The notes under the pieces are model-generated. The model searched no databases and was not told the origin of the DNA. It was given only the letters and a program-made list of their open reading frames with translations. A program made the translations under genes and the position numbers. Of a DNA stretch of 64,000 nt, positions 1 to 12,477 are shown piece by piece. This stretch comes from Epichloe hybrida (lineage: Eukaryota; Ascomycota; Sordariomycetes; Hypocreales; Clavicipitaceae), in contig JAFEKR010000031.1 in assembly GCA_019022495.1 (NCBI GenBank), positions 558,001-622,000 of the forward strand, read 5' to 3'. Each line of letters begins with the position of its first letter. Within the stretch, counting starts at the first letter, position 1.

Positions 1-528
1 ATTCCATGGGAGGTGTCGAGTCATCATTCATGCTCGACCAGCGTATGCCAGATGCTCCGCATAATGTCCGCAAGTTGCACAAGATCAAAATCGTGCGCCC
101 AGCCCAAGACGTCCGCCATGAAACCCCATCATCGACGGCTGGTGGTGACGGTGACGAGAAACCAAAGGATTACAAGAGCATGACCAAGTCGGAAAAGATG
201 TCGGCTTCCATGAAAAGTAAGTTTGGCTCCGTACCAAGCGGAAAGGGGTCTAGCTCTTGCTGGAGATGTTGATATGGGTTCAAACGCTAATGCTTTTGCT
301 CCAGGTCGCTGGGCAAACGGAAACATGGCCGGCGCCGTCGAGAAACGAAAAGCTACGCTTGCCGCCAAGAAAGCGGCCCAGACTGTAGCCGATTCCAAAG
401 TTGGCCCCATTGCTCCCAAGCCAAAGGTCAAGTCTCACAAAAAGGAAGGGCCTTCTCAAGGGCATCCCTGCGCGGGCTATGTTCCGGCCATGCCAGGTAT
501 CGGCTATCCGTTCTCTGCGAATCAGTGA
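1..528 (+). CDS. 3' end of an uncharacterised gene (partial)
   Basis: This is the C-terminal part of a gene cut by the left edge. Frame is open from the window start. A clean intron at 217-304 (gtaagt...ccag) joins an upstream exon ending ...SASMKS to RWANGNMAGAVEKRK, and the frame then runs to TGA at 526-528. The visible protein is hydrophilic and basic, with an Ala/Lys-rich stretch (KATLAAKKAAQ) that is probably helical and could bind nucleic acid. I see no catalytic motif and do not recognise the family. The first ATG at position 6 need not be the true start. The coding call rests on the splice junction restoring one continuous basic protein. Confidence 0.6.
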
Positions 529-2003
529 GACTTTCCCAAAGCTCAATCCCGCAAAAGTTTATGTGCCTTCACGGGAGCACTCGCATGCGCAAAAACAGGT
601 CTTTCTTTTCTTTCAGATGCCACGTCATTCAGGAAGATGGGGAATCCGGCAAGCTCATGCGGACGACCCTTGACGGAGCTCGTTGTCATCAGTGATTGCA
701 ACACCTGGGATGCGAGGCTTGCTTTACTCGATACCCAGGCAGACCAGACAGAGCTTGCTATATCTAATGTGGAGGATCTGTTCGTCTTTTGTTTTTCTTC
801 TTCGTCCCCCTTTCTGCTTCGCGCTTCCCGACCTGCGTCGCGATTTGTTCCTCATTATTCTGTTCACTTCCTTATGTTTTCCTCCTCTTTTTTTTTTTTT
901 TTTTCCGGCATCGGGGACTTGGACCCACGCGTGAGGTACAGTCAATTTATCTACATGGAGTTTTTTGGCGCGACTTTAATACCCTTTCGTACACGAGGTG
1001 GGGCAGGGCGGGGAATGCAGTCATCAGCATTTGTAATATCATCAAAACATCATATAAGTAGTCTTGTGAATTTAGCGATGTATGATTTTTTCCAATAAAT
1101 GGTATACCTCATTATTTTGCTCATCATGCTGCGATGCGATTGCTGTGAGTCTTCGACGTGTGCTTAAAGTAAATTCCTTTTCTTTTTCTTTTTTTCTTTT
1201 TTTTTTGTGTGTGTACGAGGGAGTTGGTTTTTCGCTCTGATAGCAACACGTGGGGGAAAATCGGTTGCGACCCTGTGCAGATTGTGAGACACACAGGCGT
1301 TTGTTCTCACCTATGACAAGGAAAAAGCAACAACACAAGTGGTTCGTACGCTAAAAATAAAAATTTAGCTGCGGGAGCTCAATTTGCCCACTTGCAATGG
1401 AAACTTGCTCGTGATGGTGACTAGCGCTTCCATGATGTCCATCTCCGAGTCTAGGGTATCACATCCGTATGCGAACAATTTTGTATTTGTCGTCCTGTCT
1501 GCCAATCGATAACAGACTGCGCGTCTCCCGGATCATGAATGAAAACCAACGCGTTCTCGAACCCTTTTGGTTCTCGTCCAAGGGCAAGGGCTTGTCTGAG
1601 CTGGCAAAAGAGGATACAACAAGTCACGAGGCACAGAGTTACTGAATCTTTTTTTTTTTTTTTTTTGCTGCCTTGCTTGCCCATGATGCGATACCTGGTA
1701 TGAAAGCTATCCCTTTACACGCCGCAACCGAAAAAAAAACGGGGAAAAAAATTGAATTGCAGAGCCTGCCAATTCCAGCGAACCTGTTCCAACGTTTTTT
1801 TTCCCCACCTCCTTCTCCCTCGTAGAGCTCCCTCGTAGAGGATTCATCGAAGGGAAGCAAGGAGGGTCATCGATGCTCTATAGATCGTCTGGGTGGGACA
1901 TAACCGTTGCGATTTTTTTTTCTTTCTTTTTAACACCTTTCGGTAGTCTTTCACCTCCGCTCCGCTCTAGTTTTGTGCTTTCGTTTTCCGAGAAAAGAAC
2001 CCT
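529..2003. other. Intergenic region between convergent genes
   Basis: This region lies between the 3' ends of the left-edge gene and RPL23. It holds long T and A homopolymers (for example around 888-904 and 1650-1666) and pyrimidine-rich stretches. The open frames here are low-complexity and show no family resemblance. No gene is seen. Confidence 0.6.
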
Positions 2004-3112
2004 TTACATCACGACGCCGGAGTTTGAGGCGATACGCTGCACGGATGTTAGTCATTGTGACATGGCAAGACATGCGAGGTTCTTTCGTGGTAGTGTTGGG
2101 CTCGGAACTTACGGGCCAGAGCTCAGCAGCTTCTTTGCCGACGGGGCCGGTGATGGCAGAGCCCTTCATCTCACCCTTGGGGTTGACGATCTGTCATTTG
2201 TCAGCTTTGTCTCATTGGTTGTTGAGTGGAGGAGAAGTCGCAAATGCGGGGTTGGGGAGAGTCATGGTGGCTGGAGCAAATCGTTTCGTCGCATCGTTTC
2301 GATCATTCAGAAAGACTGGCTCGCAACCCCCCCCCCTTGTCCTTCGCGCGCTCCTCACGGATTCAAGAATGTCAACGTACAACACCAGCATTGTCCTCAA
2401 AATACAGGAAAACACCGTCGAATCGCTTCCAGGGCTTGGATTGTCTGACGATAACGGCGCAGTGGACCTTCTTTCGTAGTTCGGGCTTTCCCTTCTTGAC
2501 GGTGGCCATGACCATGTCACCGACACCGCCAGCGGGCAGACGGTTCAGGCGAGCACCGATACCCTTTACGGAGATGATGTAAAGGTTTCGGGCCCCTGAG
2601 TTGTCGGCGCAGTTCATGACGGCACCACTATCCGTGACTTGTTAGCTCCAACGACCGTAACAGTTGTGGATTCGTTCCAGATCTAGTCCATGCGGTGAGG
2701 CCGAGGTAGAACGTACACAGGGAGACCCAGGGTCATCTTAAGCTTGCCACCAGGGGCACCACGCCTACACACGGAAATCCAGTCAGTTGGACGTCCAAAT
2801 TTGAGGGTTTGTATGCCATTGTCTCTCCGGTATCTCGAAAAAAATAGTCAACGTCGCCAGTTTGCGATATTCGAAGAAAAAAAAAATTGAACGATGGTAA
2901 AGAGACAATTCGTCCAGTTGTAAACCGCAAGTCCATCTTATGGCGCGCACTCCCATCACCTATCGTCTCGAAATACGCCGCAAGTCGTCGCAGGTTGTCA
3001 TGGTTGGTAGGCGTCCGGGACAGGTAAAAAAGTCCTCGTTTTCCACATCGCTATTTTTTTCGAGACACTCGAGAGTAGGCGGGTGAAGCATCACTTACGA
3101 GATCTTGGCCAT
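2004..3112 (-). CDS. RPL23: 60S ribosomal protein L23 (uL14)
   Basis: Structural protein of the large ribosomal subunit, uL14 family, cytosolic translation. Five exons on the minus strand: 3099-3112, 2717-2764, 2381-2627, 2113-2190, 2004-2036. They give exactly 139 residues, the usual length for this protein in fungi. The start reads [20 protein letters not shown], the core has [19 protein letters not shown] and [14 protein letters not shown], and the end is [10 protein letters not shown]. The first coding exon is only 14 nt and is followed by a 334-nt intron (2765-3098), a common layout in fungal ribosomal genes. The other introns are 89, 190 and 76 nt. A Cys replaces the more common Pro in KKVHCAVIV; otherwise nothing is odd. 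Identification is secure. Confidence 0.96.
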
Positions 3113-4641
3113 TGTGTCGGTTTGGGTGTGGCGTTAATTCGTTAGAAAATCTGCCTGAGTCTCGGTTGCCGTCGTGAAGCTGTATGCAGTCTTTCCAGGC
3201 GAGGAAAAACCTGGTCAATTCTGTGGGGTGAGAAACCCTATGGCAAGCGAGTCCATTCTCACGTGATGATAGCGGCTTATCGCGGCCCTCAGCTGAAAGT
3301 TATGCAGCGGGGCAGGTTCGAAATCTGAAGACCCGAGACCCCACCCCACATCAGACAGGTGTTGCTCTTTTTGATGGCACTTGTTGGTCCTTCTAGTCCT
3401 GTCTCAATACTCTTCTGTTGAGGAAAAGAGGGCGAAAACGCGATCAATAAACGAGGGTACCTTGTACTTTCTAACACTGTCTTGTTAGTGTATACATATA
3501 ATCTCATATACCCCCGGACTCGTATTGGCGGCCATCTGCCCCTCTCTGTAATCCCTAGGTCACTGGTATTTCTCTGATGCTGGATACGTTCGGGTCCTCT
3601 CACTTCCCAGTAACTTTCCTGTCATCTTGACCAAAAGGTTTCTCCATCCTTGAGCAGTCCGTCGGGGAAGTTTACCGGTTTGAGGCCAGGACCAAAGCAA
3701 GCGCTGGCATTTGTCAACATCACTATTCGTCAGCCAATATTCTAACTTCAGGGTATCTGGCCTATAATGTGATTCGGTCATCGTCATGACATCAAAGGTA
3801 TACACTCTGCTGGATGAGTGGTCATCCACGTGGTCCTGCCAAAACGGACAATTCAGACGTTCAGACAGGAAGAACCCCGTTCATGAGCCTCGATCTTGGG
3901 CTGACCCAAAATCTTGACTCACGATTCAACCTGATCAGCGGCAATTTAATGTAGTGGTAAGGTGTGCCCATCTCCAAAAGAGCCATACTACCTCTTGTAA
4001 CAGATCGTGACTACGTCCGCAAAGTCTCCACACACATGATGATGCAAGCTTCACGAGGCGGGGGGCCAACTGTGTAACGTTGTCCAATTCCAAAGTCTGG
4101 GATGAGAGACATGACCAGCTGAGAGACATGACCAGCTGAGAGACATGACCAGCTGAGAGACATGACCAGCTGAGAGACATGACCAGCTGCAGCAAGCATG
4201 ACAACATCCGGAAGTGATCGCTTCCCCCTATAAGGAATATATGGCTTTAAGCTGTAAACGACAAGAAGTCAATTTAGCCGTACTGCGAAGCTATCAATCA
4301 ACTGGAATACCGATATATCCTTTGATGGCCTTGCCACATGCCCGCCTTTTTCGCAGTCAAGGTATTTGCAGAGTTGCGTGAATACAGGGAGCGTCCGAGT
4401 CGCGGCAGCAACGGCAGATGTTAGACACATGGAGGAACCAATCTCTAGGTTTAATTCGATTATGGGGACAAGTAGAGTGTTTGCGCGATTCAAGAAGTAG
4501 GAGTGGAAACTATGGTCAGATGTACTCCGTGATGAATGACAAGAGCGGGAAATTGCTTTTGATAAATAATTAGTTGTCAACTCAAGTACAGGCTATGATG
4601 TGGAATGGGTACCAATGTCCTGAAACTCCAACTGTGCATTG
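3113..4641. other. RPL23 upstream region and spacer to tRNA-Lys
   Basis: Contains the promoter of RPL23 next to 3112 and a 17-bp minisatellite at 4104-4188 (listed separately). The remaining frames are short and not protein-like. No gene is seen before the tRNA. Confidence 0.55.
4104..4188. repeat. 17-bp minisatellite, five perfect units
   Basis: The unit GAGAGACATGACCAGCT occurs five times head to tail without a mismatch (4104, 4121, 4138, 4155, 4172). It lies about 450 bp upstream of the tRNA gene. Perfect identity points to recent or ongoing slippage or unequal exchange. Confidence 0.95.
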
Positions 4642-4726
4642 GCCCGGTTAGCTCAATCGGTAGAGCGTGAGACTCTTACGAGTAATTGGCATCTCAAGGT
4701 TGCGGGTTCGACCCCCGCATTGGGCT
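4642..4726 (+). tRNA. tRNA-Lys (CTT) with a 12-nt intron
   Basis: A full cloverleaf can be drawn. The acceptor stem is GCCCGGT (4642-4648) paired with ATTGGGC (4719-4725), with T4726 as discriminator. The D arm contains TAGCTCAATCGGTAGAGC. The anticodon stem TGAGA/TCTCA encloses anticodon CTT at 4675-4677. The T arm is GCGGG-TTCGACC-CCCGC. A 12-nt insert at 4679-4690 sits right after the base 3' of the anticodon, the canonical place for a nuclear tRNA intron. The gene reads lysine codon AAG. Internal A and B boxes serve as the Pol III promoter. Confidence 0.95.
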
Positions 4727-5616
4727 TCTCCTATGGTTCCTTTGTTCGATTGGCGTTCTCGTTTGGCCGTTTAGGCGACTGGCTCTATCCGTTGATTCTT
4801 TTTAGGCGAACAGAATATCTTTCGTCATTTCAAACAAAGCTAATTAAAAGTGGATGTATGTACGTTTCTTGCTCACAGATAAATTTCGTTGTTTTACGTG
4901 ATATAACATGGACATTAAAATCCGTCTGCTAAATGGTATTGATTAAGCAAGGCTCGAGATTTGTACTGGAATTATTGACAAACTTCACCATGCGACGGAG
5001 CCGCGAAAGGCTTCTACGGAGTAATTGTGTTGATACAGCAAGGTTAGTATGTCGATGGTGGGGCGGCTGTTTCTGGCCGCGCGAATAGCAATACATTGTT
5101 GGCACAAGCATGATATCAACCGCTTTCAATTGCGGGCCCGCTTGCACGGGCGGGGGCAGCGTGGCCCCTTATCACGTGGCCCCTATGTATGGCCCTTTCC
5201 CTTTGGTAGACTAGAATAGAAGCATATTTCCTATTCTTTGGTCCGCCCCGAATTATGCTAGCAGTCCTGTGATACCAACAATTGTACTCTGGGTAGTTAC
5301 TCTGTACCGAAGATTCATTGTTCTTGGTCCACTTGGAACAGGTTAACAGGGTCTGCTTAGTAATAAGTACGGAGTATGCTTCTGGATTTCATTCGATCAA
5401 TGTGCTTTCTCGCTTCACGGCATCAGGTCAGAAATGCGGCGTCTGAATTAATTAAAGCTACATTTACATGCCTATGCAATCTGTAGAGCTATGAGGACCA
5501 ATACCTTAGGAAGATACCCAGTATTTAGTGGGTTTTCCTATGCTCTAGATGTCACTTGAGACAATCAAGGGTGTTGTGGGGTCGAGTGATTTTGCGAGGC
5601 CTTTATCGTCACCATC
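4727..5616. other. Spacer and promoter of the Zn2Cys6 gene
   Basis: No coding frame is credible here. One copy of the recurring motif TACGGAGTA lies at 5368-5376. The 200 bp before the ATG at 5617 are presumed promoter and leader. Confidence 0.5.
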
Positions 5617-8600
5617 ATGATAAACACCCTCAAGTTCAACAACATTGGCCCTCAACACGGCGGTGTCAACAACGCCAGCATGTCGTCACCGTCATTATCA
5701 CCGTCATCGCCTGCGCTGCAAAATTATGGCACGGCCACGGCCACTGCCTCATCCCATCGCCCATCTGGCAATATCACGGTATATCCCACCACTGGCCCTG
5801 ATGCCTACACCAGCCCGATCTTGGCCCCGGGCGGCTCTGGAACACCGGCCTCGAACCCGCGATCCTGCGTTACCTGCCGCCGTCGCAAGGTTCGTTGTGA
5901 CAAGCAAATGCCATGTTCGAATTGTCGCCGTACACAGGTTCCATGTGTCTTCCCCGCGCCGGGTCGTGCACCCCGCCAATTTCGACCCAGGGATCCCAAC
6001 GCGCCGCCGAAGATGTCGAGTCAAAGAGACGTGGAGCTCTTTAAACGACTCAGGAAGCTCGAGGATATTGTGGAAGAGCTCAGCGGTCAAATTGACGAGC
6101 CTGCTGCCACTGGCGCGAGCTTGCCTTCATCAGCCGGGTCGCCAGATCACACCCCTGGAAATGAGAGTCTGTCTCAGCGACGCATGTCTGGCAATTTGGA
6201 TGAGCGTATAAGACAAGATTTCAGTCCCAGGAGAACAGTGTCATCTGCAGGCGGCAGCAGCGACAGCGCGAGGGCAAATAAGAAGCAGCCCAACTTTGGC
6301 CGCATGGTTTCCGACGAAGAACGAGGCACATCTCACTATGTAAGCAGTGGATTTTGGACTAAGCTCAACGACGAGGTACGTGGCAAGAGCTGCAAGAGAT
6401 TGTAATGAGCAAAACGCGCCGTAAAACGCATCGAACGGCACTGACAGTTGTACCAATAGCTTGATGCGATTCGGGAAGAAACTCAACGACTGACTGACGA
6501 GAATGACGAATTAGACTTTGACGGAACACCATCGGACTCAACAGCTACTGCACTGAGCAGCATCAGTGATCACCATGCTTTCATTTTGGGATATCGGTCT
6601 GCTGATGTGGACCTTCAAAAGTTGCACCCACTTCCTTCCCATTCCACCTTCTTATGGTCAGCTTACCGGGAAAATGTCGAGCCTATCATAAAAGTCATGC
6701 ACGTACCATCCGTCGACCTGATTCTGCGTGATGCGAGGAGAAACTTTGATGAACTCAGCCCCGGGAATAAGGCACTGGTTTTTGCCATTTACTTCGCTGC
6801 AATCACGTCTCTGGAATCTGACGAGGTGAGCATCCAGACCCTTCTGTTTGCCATCCAAACCCCGCGGCCGCGGCTTTTGCACAGAGCACGGGAAGAGAGA
6901 CAAACTAATCACAACGTTCATCTAGGTACAAACCAATTTTAATGCAAACATAGACGACCTGGTGGCACAGTACCGCTTCGCAGTGGAGCAGGCTCTAGCA
7001 AAAGCGAACTTCCTTGACTCTTCAGATCTCGTAGTGCTGCAGGCATTCACCATATTTCTCGTCGTGGTGAGACGTTACGACGACGGTCGATTCTGCTGGG
7101 CTTTGACAGGTTTGGTCATTCGCATTGCTCAGGGCATGGGGCTCCATCGTGACGGTAGTTACCTAAAGCTGTCGCCCTTTGAAACAGAAATGCGACGACG
7201 ACTTTGGTGGGCCATTTTGGCTCTAGATATGCGCTCTGTCGATGATTTGAGCACCGACATGACCATTAGCGATGATTCCTTTGATACGCTGAAACCGAGC
7301 AATATCAACGATTCTGACATCGGACCGGAGAGAACAGAGGCTCCCGTACCCCGTGAAGGAAAATCTGACTGCGCGGTGGCTCTTGTAAGATACGAAATTT
7401 GCGTGCTCGCTAGGAGGCTTTTCACGACTGCATCTGCGATGTCTTCTCTATGTCCCTCCGCCGATCACTCCAGCATGGCAGAAAGGGAGCGTATGCTCAT
7501 CGACGTGTACCAACGTATGGAGCACAAGTTCCTCCGACACGTTCTCCATGAGACGGATCCATTGTATTGGGTGGCAGCCATGATTGCCCGAATTGTTGTA
7601 GGCAAGATGTATCTGGTTATCTACCAACCGGCGCTGTTCCCGGGTTCCGATGTTGAACTCTCAGACGAGATTCGGCAGCGCATCTATGTTTCTGCCATTG
7701 AAGTCATCGAGTACAGCCATAAGCTCCACATCGACCCTCGGTGTAAACAGTACCGTTGGCTGTCCAAGACTTACACAAACTGGCACGCGATTGCCTATAT
7801 ACTAATCGAGATTGGCAGACGACCATGGACCGCCCTGGTCGAACGTGGCTGGGATGCTGTCAGCGGTTATGATATTGACCCTCTCGAACTTGCCGAAAAG
7901 GCTGTCCATGCTGCTGTCTTCTTACCTCTGCGGAAGCTTTTTACGAAAGCACGCAAACACCGCGAATCTGAATTAGCAAGATTGCGATCCAATCAAGACG
8001 AAGCCCGACGCCTTGATTTTGCAGAGCGCATGACACCTGCACAGGCACACTTTGGGCCCGTCCCTGGCGCTGAGAACAGGATGGACTTGATGAGGGAGAA
8101 ATGGTGGTCTCTTGTCCGTCCTCGAGAGGCCACTTCGTCACCCTTGAGTGCTCATCACTCGATAACATCCCTGGACAGGTCCTCAACAAGCCAAACTGGA
8201 GGCGACACCTTACGGTCTTCAAGTGGCACTATCCCAACCCAAGTTAATCTGTCTTCCGCTGCGATGGAATACATGGACGAAATCATGGCCCAACCAAACC
8301 CCTTCATGGACGACTTGTTGCATCTCAATGATTTGAACGATGGAAGCGTCACTGCGACTTCGCCAGCTCCTGCTTCTCAAATGGCTCCGCAGAATCTACT
8401 TGGCAGCCAGGATACCCTGAGAAGACACTCCCTGGACTTATTGCAGGCACAGAATTCCAAGAATGACGATTTGCCTCCATACCTATGGTCTGATCGGTTC
8501 ACATCCAAGAATTTTGAACCTAGTGAAGACGCAGATATGCATGGAGTGAATTTTAATTGGCAAGACTGGAGCCAAAACTTGAAAGGATTGCAGATGGGTA

Positions 8601-8632
8601 ATTTGCAGACTCAACAGAGGTGGTACTATTAA
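5617..8632 (+). CDS. Zn2Cys6 transcription factor with fungal-specific regulatory domain
   Basis: Nuclear regulator of the Gal4 type. Three exons, 5617-6375, 6460-6825 and 6926-8632, encode 943 residues. The zinc cluster is at residues 84-110 (CVTCRRRKVRC...PCSNCRRTQVPC, spacing CX2CX6CX5CX2CX6C). A linker and a short predicted coiled coil follow (LFKRLRKLEDIVEELSGQI). The middle third is the fungal-specific transcription factor domain, with motifs such as LTGLVIRIAQGMGLHRDG and EMRRRLWWAILALD. The C-terminal part is Ser/Thr/Asn rich and probably activates transcription. Both introns (84 and 100 nt) are phase 0 with canonical ends. The target genes cannot be told from sequence, and no metabolic cluster adjoins the gene. 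Confidence 0.92.
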
Positions 8633-9043
8633 TTAGTATCAATATTGAAATGGAACTGCCGTGCTTTGGATATAAATGGGCAGGTAATTTTAGCCGTCTC
8701 CATGATTTTGATTTTTACGATATCCCTTTGGCGTCTAATTTGAGCCACAAGTGTGCACACGAACGAATGCCACTCTGTAGATTTACAAGACAGATTCGTT
8801 GAAAGCAAACATTGATTATTTTACTCACGCGTTGTCGCCCTACATTTCTCTTCAATGGTTCTGGAAATTCCTTCCTCATATGGTAATCACAAAGTGGGAC
8901 GTTCTTCGGGTCCACTTTATCTTCGACCTCGACAACGTTGACTCTGTCCATTCTCGTTTCTCTTTCAAGCATCAACCCACGAGTCGTACAGTCCATCCTG
9001 CTCTAGAAACCGAGAGGACGCATTCAACACACCTTCGATAAAA
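8633..9043. other. Short intergenic region before cactin
   Basis: Holds the 3' flank of the Zn2Cys6 gene and the promoter of cactin. No conserved frame and no recognisable element is seen. Confidence 0.5.
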
Positions 9044-10584
9044 ATGAACCCTGACCGTCAAGCGATGATCGACGGTCAAAGGTCTCCGCGCAGACGAGAC
9101 CCTACCGTGGCTAGGATTGACTCCAACAATAGGATATCGAAACCATCACGGCCAGGGCGCTCGAAAGCCGCGCAGAATGTAACTAAATATCTAACCGAAG
9201 AGGAGCAATCGCGGAAATTCGTGGCAGATGAAGACAAATTCGTCCTGAAGCAGTCTAAGATGAAGGCAAACATTCGGGTGAGGGAGGGACGAGCCAAACC
9301 TATTGATCGCCTGGCATTCAACTTGCGCTACATCGATCCAGAGAGAGACGTTTTCGACGACGACGACGCTGATATTGATATCTCAGTTGATGCGCCCACG
9401 AAAATTGTCAATGATCTAACGTTGGCACAGCTGAAGGAACTGGAATCAGACATAACATCATACCATGTCCTTGAGACAGAGAAACGAAATCGACGATACT
9501 GGGAGGCTCTGCGGACGCTTTGTGTCGACTTGCAATCTAAAATTGAAGCCGACATGCGGGATGGCCGTGTAGTTAATAGCGTTGTGGACGATATTGATAA
9601 AATCTTGAGCCCCAAGACGTACGACCAATTAGAAGCGTTAGAGAGACAGATTAAAGCCAAGCTGCGGTCAGACGAAGATATCGATACAGACTACTGGGAG
9701 CAACTGTTACGGCATCTTTTGGTTTGGAAATCCAAGGCGATACTTGCACGAATATACGACGAAATCCTGGAAAAGCGCGAAGAGATGTTGAAAGCCCGGA
9801 AATCGACTGCAACAACCAATCAGGCCTCTACAGCGACGGTTGGATTCGCCGAAGCAGGAGCAGCTTCGGCTGTGCCGAACTTGACCAATAGTAGCGAAGA
9901 CGCCTCCAATGTCACAAATGCCCTGTACGATCGTGAAGCTGCAAGAGGCATCTCCGAAAACGAGGAAATCTTCACTGCAGAAGAGGAAGTACCTTCAAGC
10001 TCGAAGCCTCAGTGGGCGGACAAGTACATAGCACGAAAACCTCGATACTTCAACAGGGTGCAGATGGGTTATGAATGGAACAAATACAACCAGACCCACT
10101 ACGATCATGACAATCCGCCCCCCAAGGTGGTTCAAGGATACAGATTCAACATATTCTATCCTGATCTTATTGACAAAACCAAGGCGCCGACTTTCAAAAT
10201 TATTCGTGAGCATGGAAGGAGGCGAGGAGAATCCTTTGCAGCAGCTGGCGAAGAAGACACATGTCTCATTCGATTCATTGCGGGGCCACCATACAAAGAC
10301 ATTGCCTTTCGAATTGTCGATCGAGAATGGGATTACAGTGCTAAACGAGAGCGTGGATTCCGGAGCTCCTTCGAGAAGGTATGCCATGGCGTCAATAGCA
10401 AACAGCAATCCCATCTTCTTCCTAGGTCAATCCCTCGACTAACTTGTATTTTGTCTCTTCTGGCAGGGTATTCTGCAACTGCACTTCCAATTCAAAAAGG
10501 TATGTCCTCGCGAGCCGGTGATCCAAACTCAGAAGAGACAAGAACATTGACATATATTCTCTGCAGATCTTCTATCGCAAATAG
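9044..10584 (+). CDS. Cactin, splicing-associated protein
   Basis: Cactin is a nuclear protein that associates with the spliceosome and is needed for accurate splicing in yeast and animals. Three exons, 9044-10378, 10467-10499 and 10567-10584, encode 461 residues. The N-terminal third carries the cactin mid-domain signature (EDKFVLKQSK, REGRAKPIDRLAFNLRYID). The C-terminal domain has KPRYFNRVQMGYEWNKYNQTHYD, the stretch CLIRFIAGPPYKDIAFRIVD, and the hallmark end GILQLHFQFKKIFYRK. The last two coding exons are only 33 and 18 nt, and both are needed to reach the conserved C-terminus; without them the frame runs into unrelated residues. Family identity is secure. The start is the first ATG of the open frame. 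Confidence 0.93.
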
Positions 10585-12477
10585 GTTCAATTACGAGAAG
10601 GCTTGTTTGCCTGAACTCTAGTCTCCTCCACTAAGCCGTGGGCCCGAAATTGTATCCGTGCTCCTTGACCAATATGTGTCGGTTGGCGACTGGAGTGACC
10701 GGGGAAGGGGGGAAAGAGGCCAAAGCCTCGGAGGATTGGAGGCTATAGAAGACCTTGATGGTACTTCGCCGAGGAGCCATCGCATAGAACGATATACCTC
10801 ACGCCCGCAAGTCGCGTTGACCAGAAATTACGTTTCCGAAAGCTGTTCGAGACGACTCTTCGGCTACTTACTCCATGCGACGCTTTCTTTTTTCCATATC
10901 CTAGCAACGGCAGTGTGCCTCATGTACACAAAGTCTTCTTTTCTCACACATTTGTCACTCTTCATACGTCAGAGTGTTTTTGAACAATATCGATTTGCAT
11001 GGGTCATCATTTGACTGGCAGGGAGCTGAAAAACCCTCTCCCCAAGCAAGCCATCCATAAACCCTTGCAATTTTTTCAGTAAGAATTACACCCATGTTTT
11101 TCTCAACTAAAATCCCGATAATCTAGCGTAGGGAGATACGCTACTATATTGACCTGTGGAGAGTGGCACGAAGGCGTTGCCGTCATTCGTCTAGAGCGCG
11201 ACTCTATATACATATTGATCCAGTTTTCTTCAGACAAACAGACGGTCTTACCCGAAGATGATATGACACTTTCGTCGGCGGCAAGGCTGGTATACATTTC
11301 CGAAGCCTTTCTTTCGGTAGTTCATGTGCCACAAATACAGGCTAACAATGCTCACTTCACTCCGCAGGGTCGAGCATTTGCAGCCTTCATGGCTAGGACC
11401 GCCTGCCACCTTCCAGAAGCTTACCTCATTTGCATTGCATCGCGATTCTCAGATTCTTGGATCTCCACGCTATTGGCTTCCGAAAAAAAGCCGGTGCAGT
11501 TCCAGCTTCCCGGCTCCTCACTGAAGATGAAGACGATGAAATGTTTCAATCTCGGTACCTATCGGCAGGAGATCAAACATCCAACACCACCCCCCTTTCT
11601 CCCTCTCTTCTCCTCCCTCAATGTTTCTGGTTTTTTCTATGCCCATGTACGCTTCAGCAGAGGAGTACTCCGTACAGCCATAAAAATGTCTGTCTGGTCG
11701 GCCTCGTGGAACATAGCATTCCAGGCCATGGGGGGGTATCGTAACACATCACCCAATCCCTGTCCTCCCGTTTTGTCCTACGATTCGCACCCCCCCCCCT
11801 GCCAGTCAACGGCAGGCCCTGGTTTTTCCACCTCGATTGAATAGTTAGAAAGGGCTCTCCGGCCGGTCTGCGGTGTCTCTGCTATGATCAATGAGCGGTC
11901 ATCAAAGCCTGCCCATTAATTTGTATCGGGATGCGAGCACAAGCAGAGGTCCACGTGCAGATGTTACAATACATTGTGGCATAGTCTGGTCTCTTGATCT
12001 GTTTCACGTCTCCGTTCACAAGTAATCTGTGCCTTGTAACTCACAGGCTTTGGCAATTCGACTGCTTAGGCCACGCCCAAAAGGGTGTGCCATTAACAAG
12101 ACCGGGCTTGACGGTATGTGTTGAATGCTGGCTTGGTAGAGGCCTTCAACTGGCTTGATATAATGCCACTCACTGTCCTCACGTTTGAGAAATAGACTCC
12201 TGTACTTCATTATCTGGAGAAGGTGGATCGAACATCCGAATTTCGAGAAGACGTTCATTTCTCCTGCACCCTCAAGGGCCCTTCAACTCTCATCACATTT
12301 GTCCGCGTCCAAATCTTTGCTTACACCTCGATCTATTCGTGTGGCGTCTCACTACCACAAATGGTGACGGTCTTGAGCGTTCTCTCAGCAATCCGATTTG
12401 CCCCAACGAGGACACAAATAACAGTCATCTTGTATCGTCTGGACTACTGATCGGATACACAAGCGGAACCTGAGCCT
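10585..12477. other. Intergenic region between cactin and the forkhead gene
   Basis: About 1.9 kb with no recognisable protein. The longest frame, on the plus strand near 11149-11844, has no domain and no codon pattern that looks coding. A TACTCCGTA motif lies at 11666-11674. Most of this is probably the upstream region and leader of the forkhead gene. Confidence 0.5.

Noticed and set aside
637..1098. 153-codon plus-strand frame near the left edge
   Set aside because: Phe/Ser-rich translation of T-rich 3' flanking DNA.
1873..2448. 191-codon plus-strand frame
   Set aside because: Lies opposite RPL23 exons and introns, which are certain.
4104..4188. CRISPR-like array
   Set aside because: Units are contiguous without spacers, and the genome is eukaryotic; it is a minisatellite.
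11149..11844. 231-codon plus-strand frame upstream of the forkhead gene
   Set aside because: Starts and ends in pyrimidine-rich non-coding DNA, contains C homopolymers, and resembles no family.
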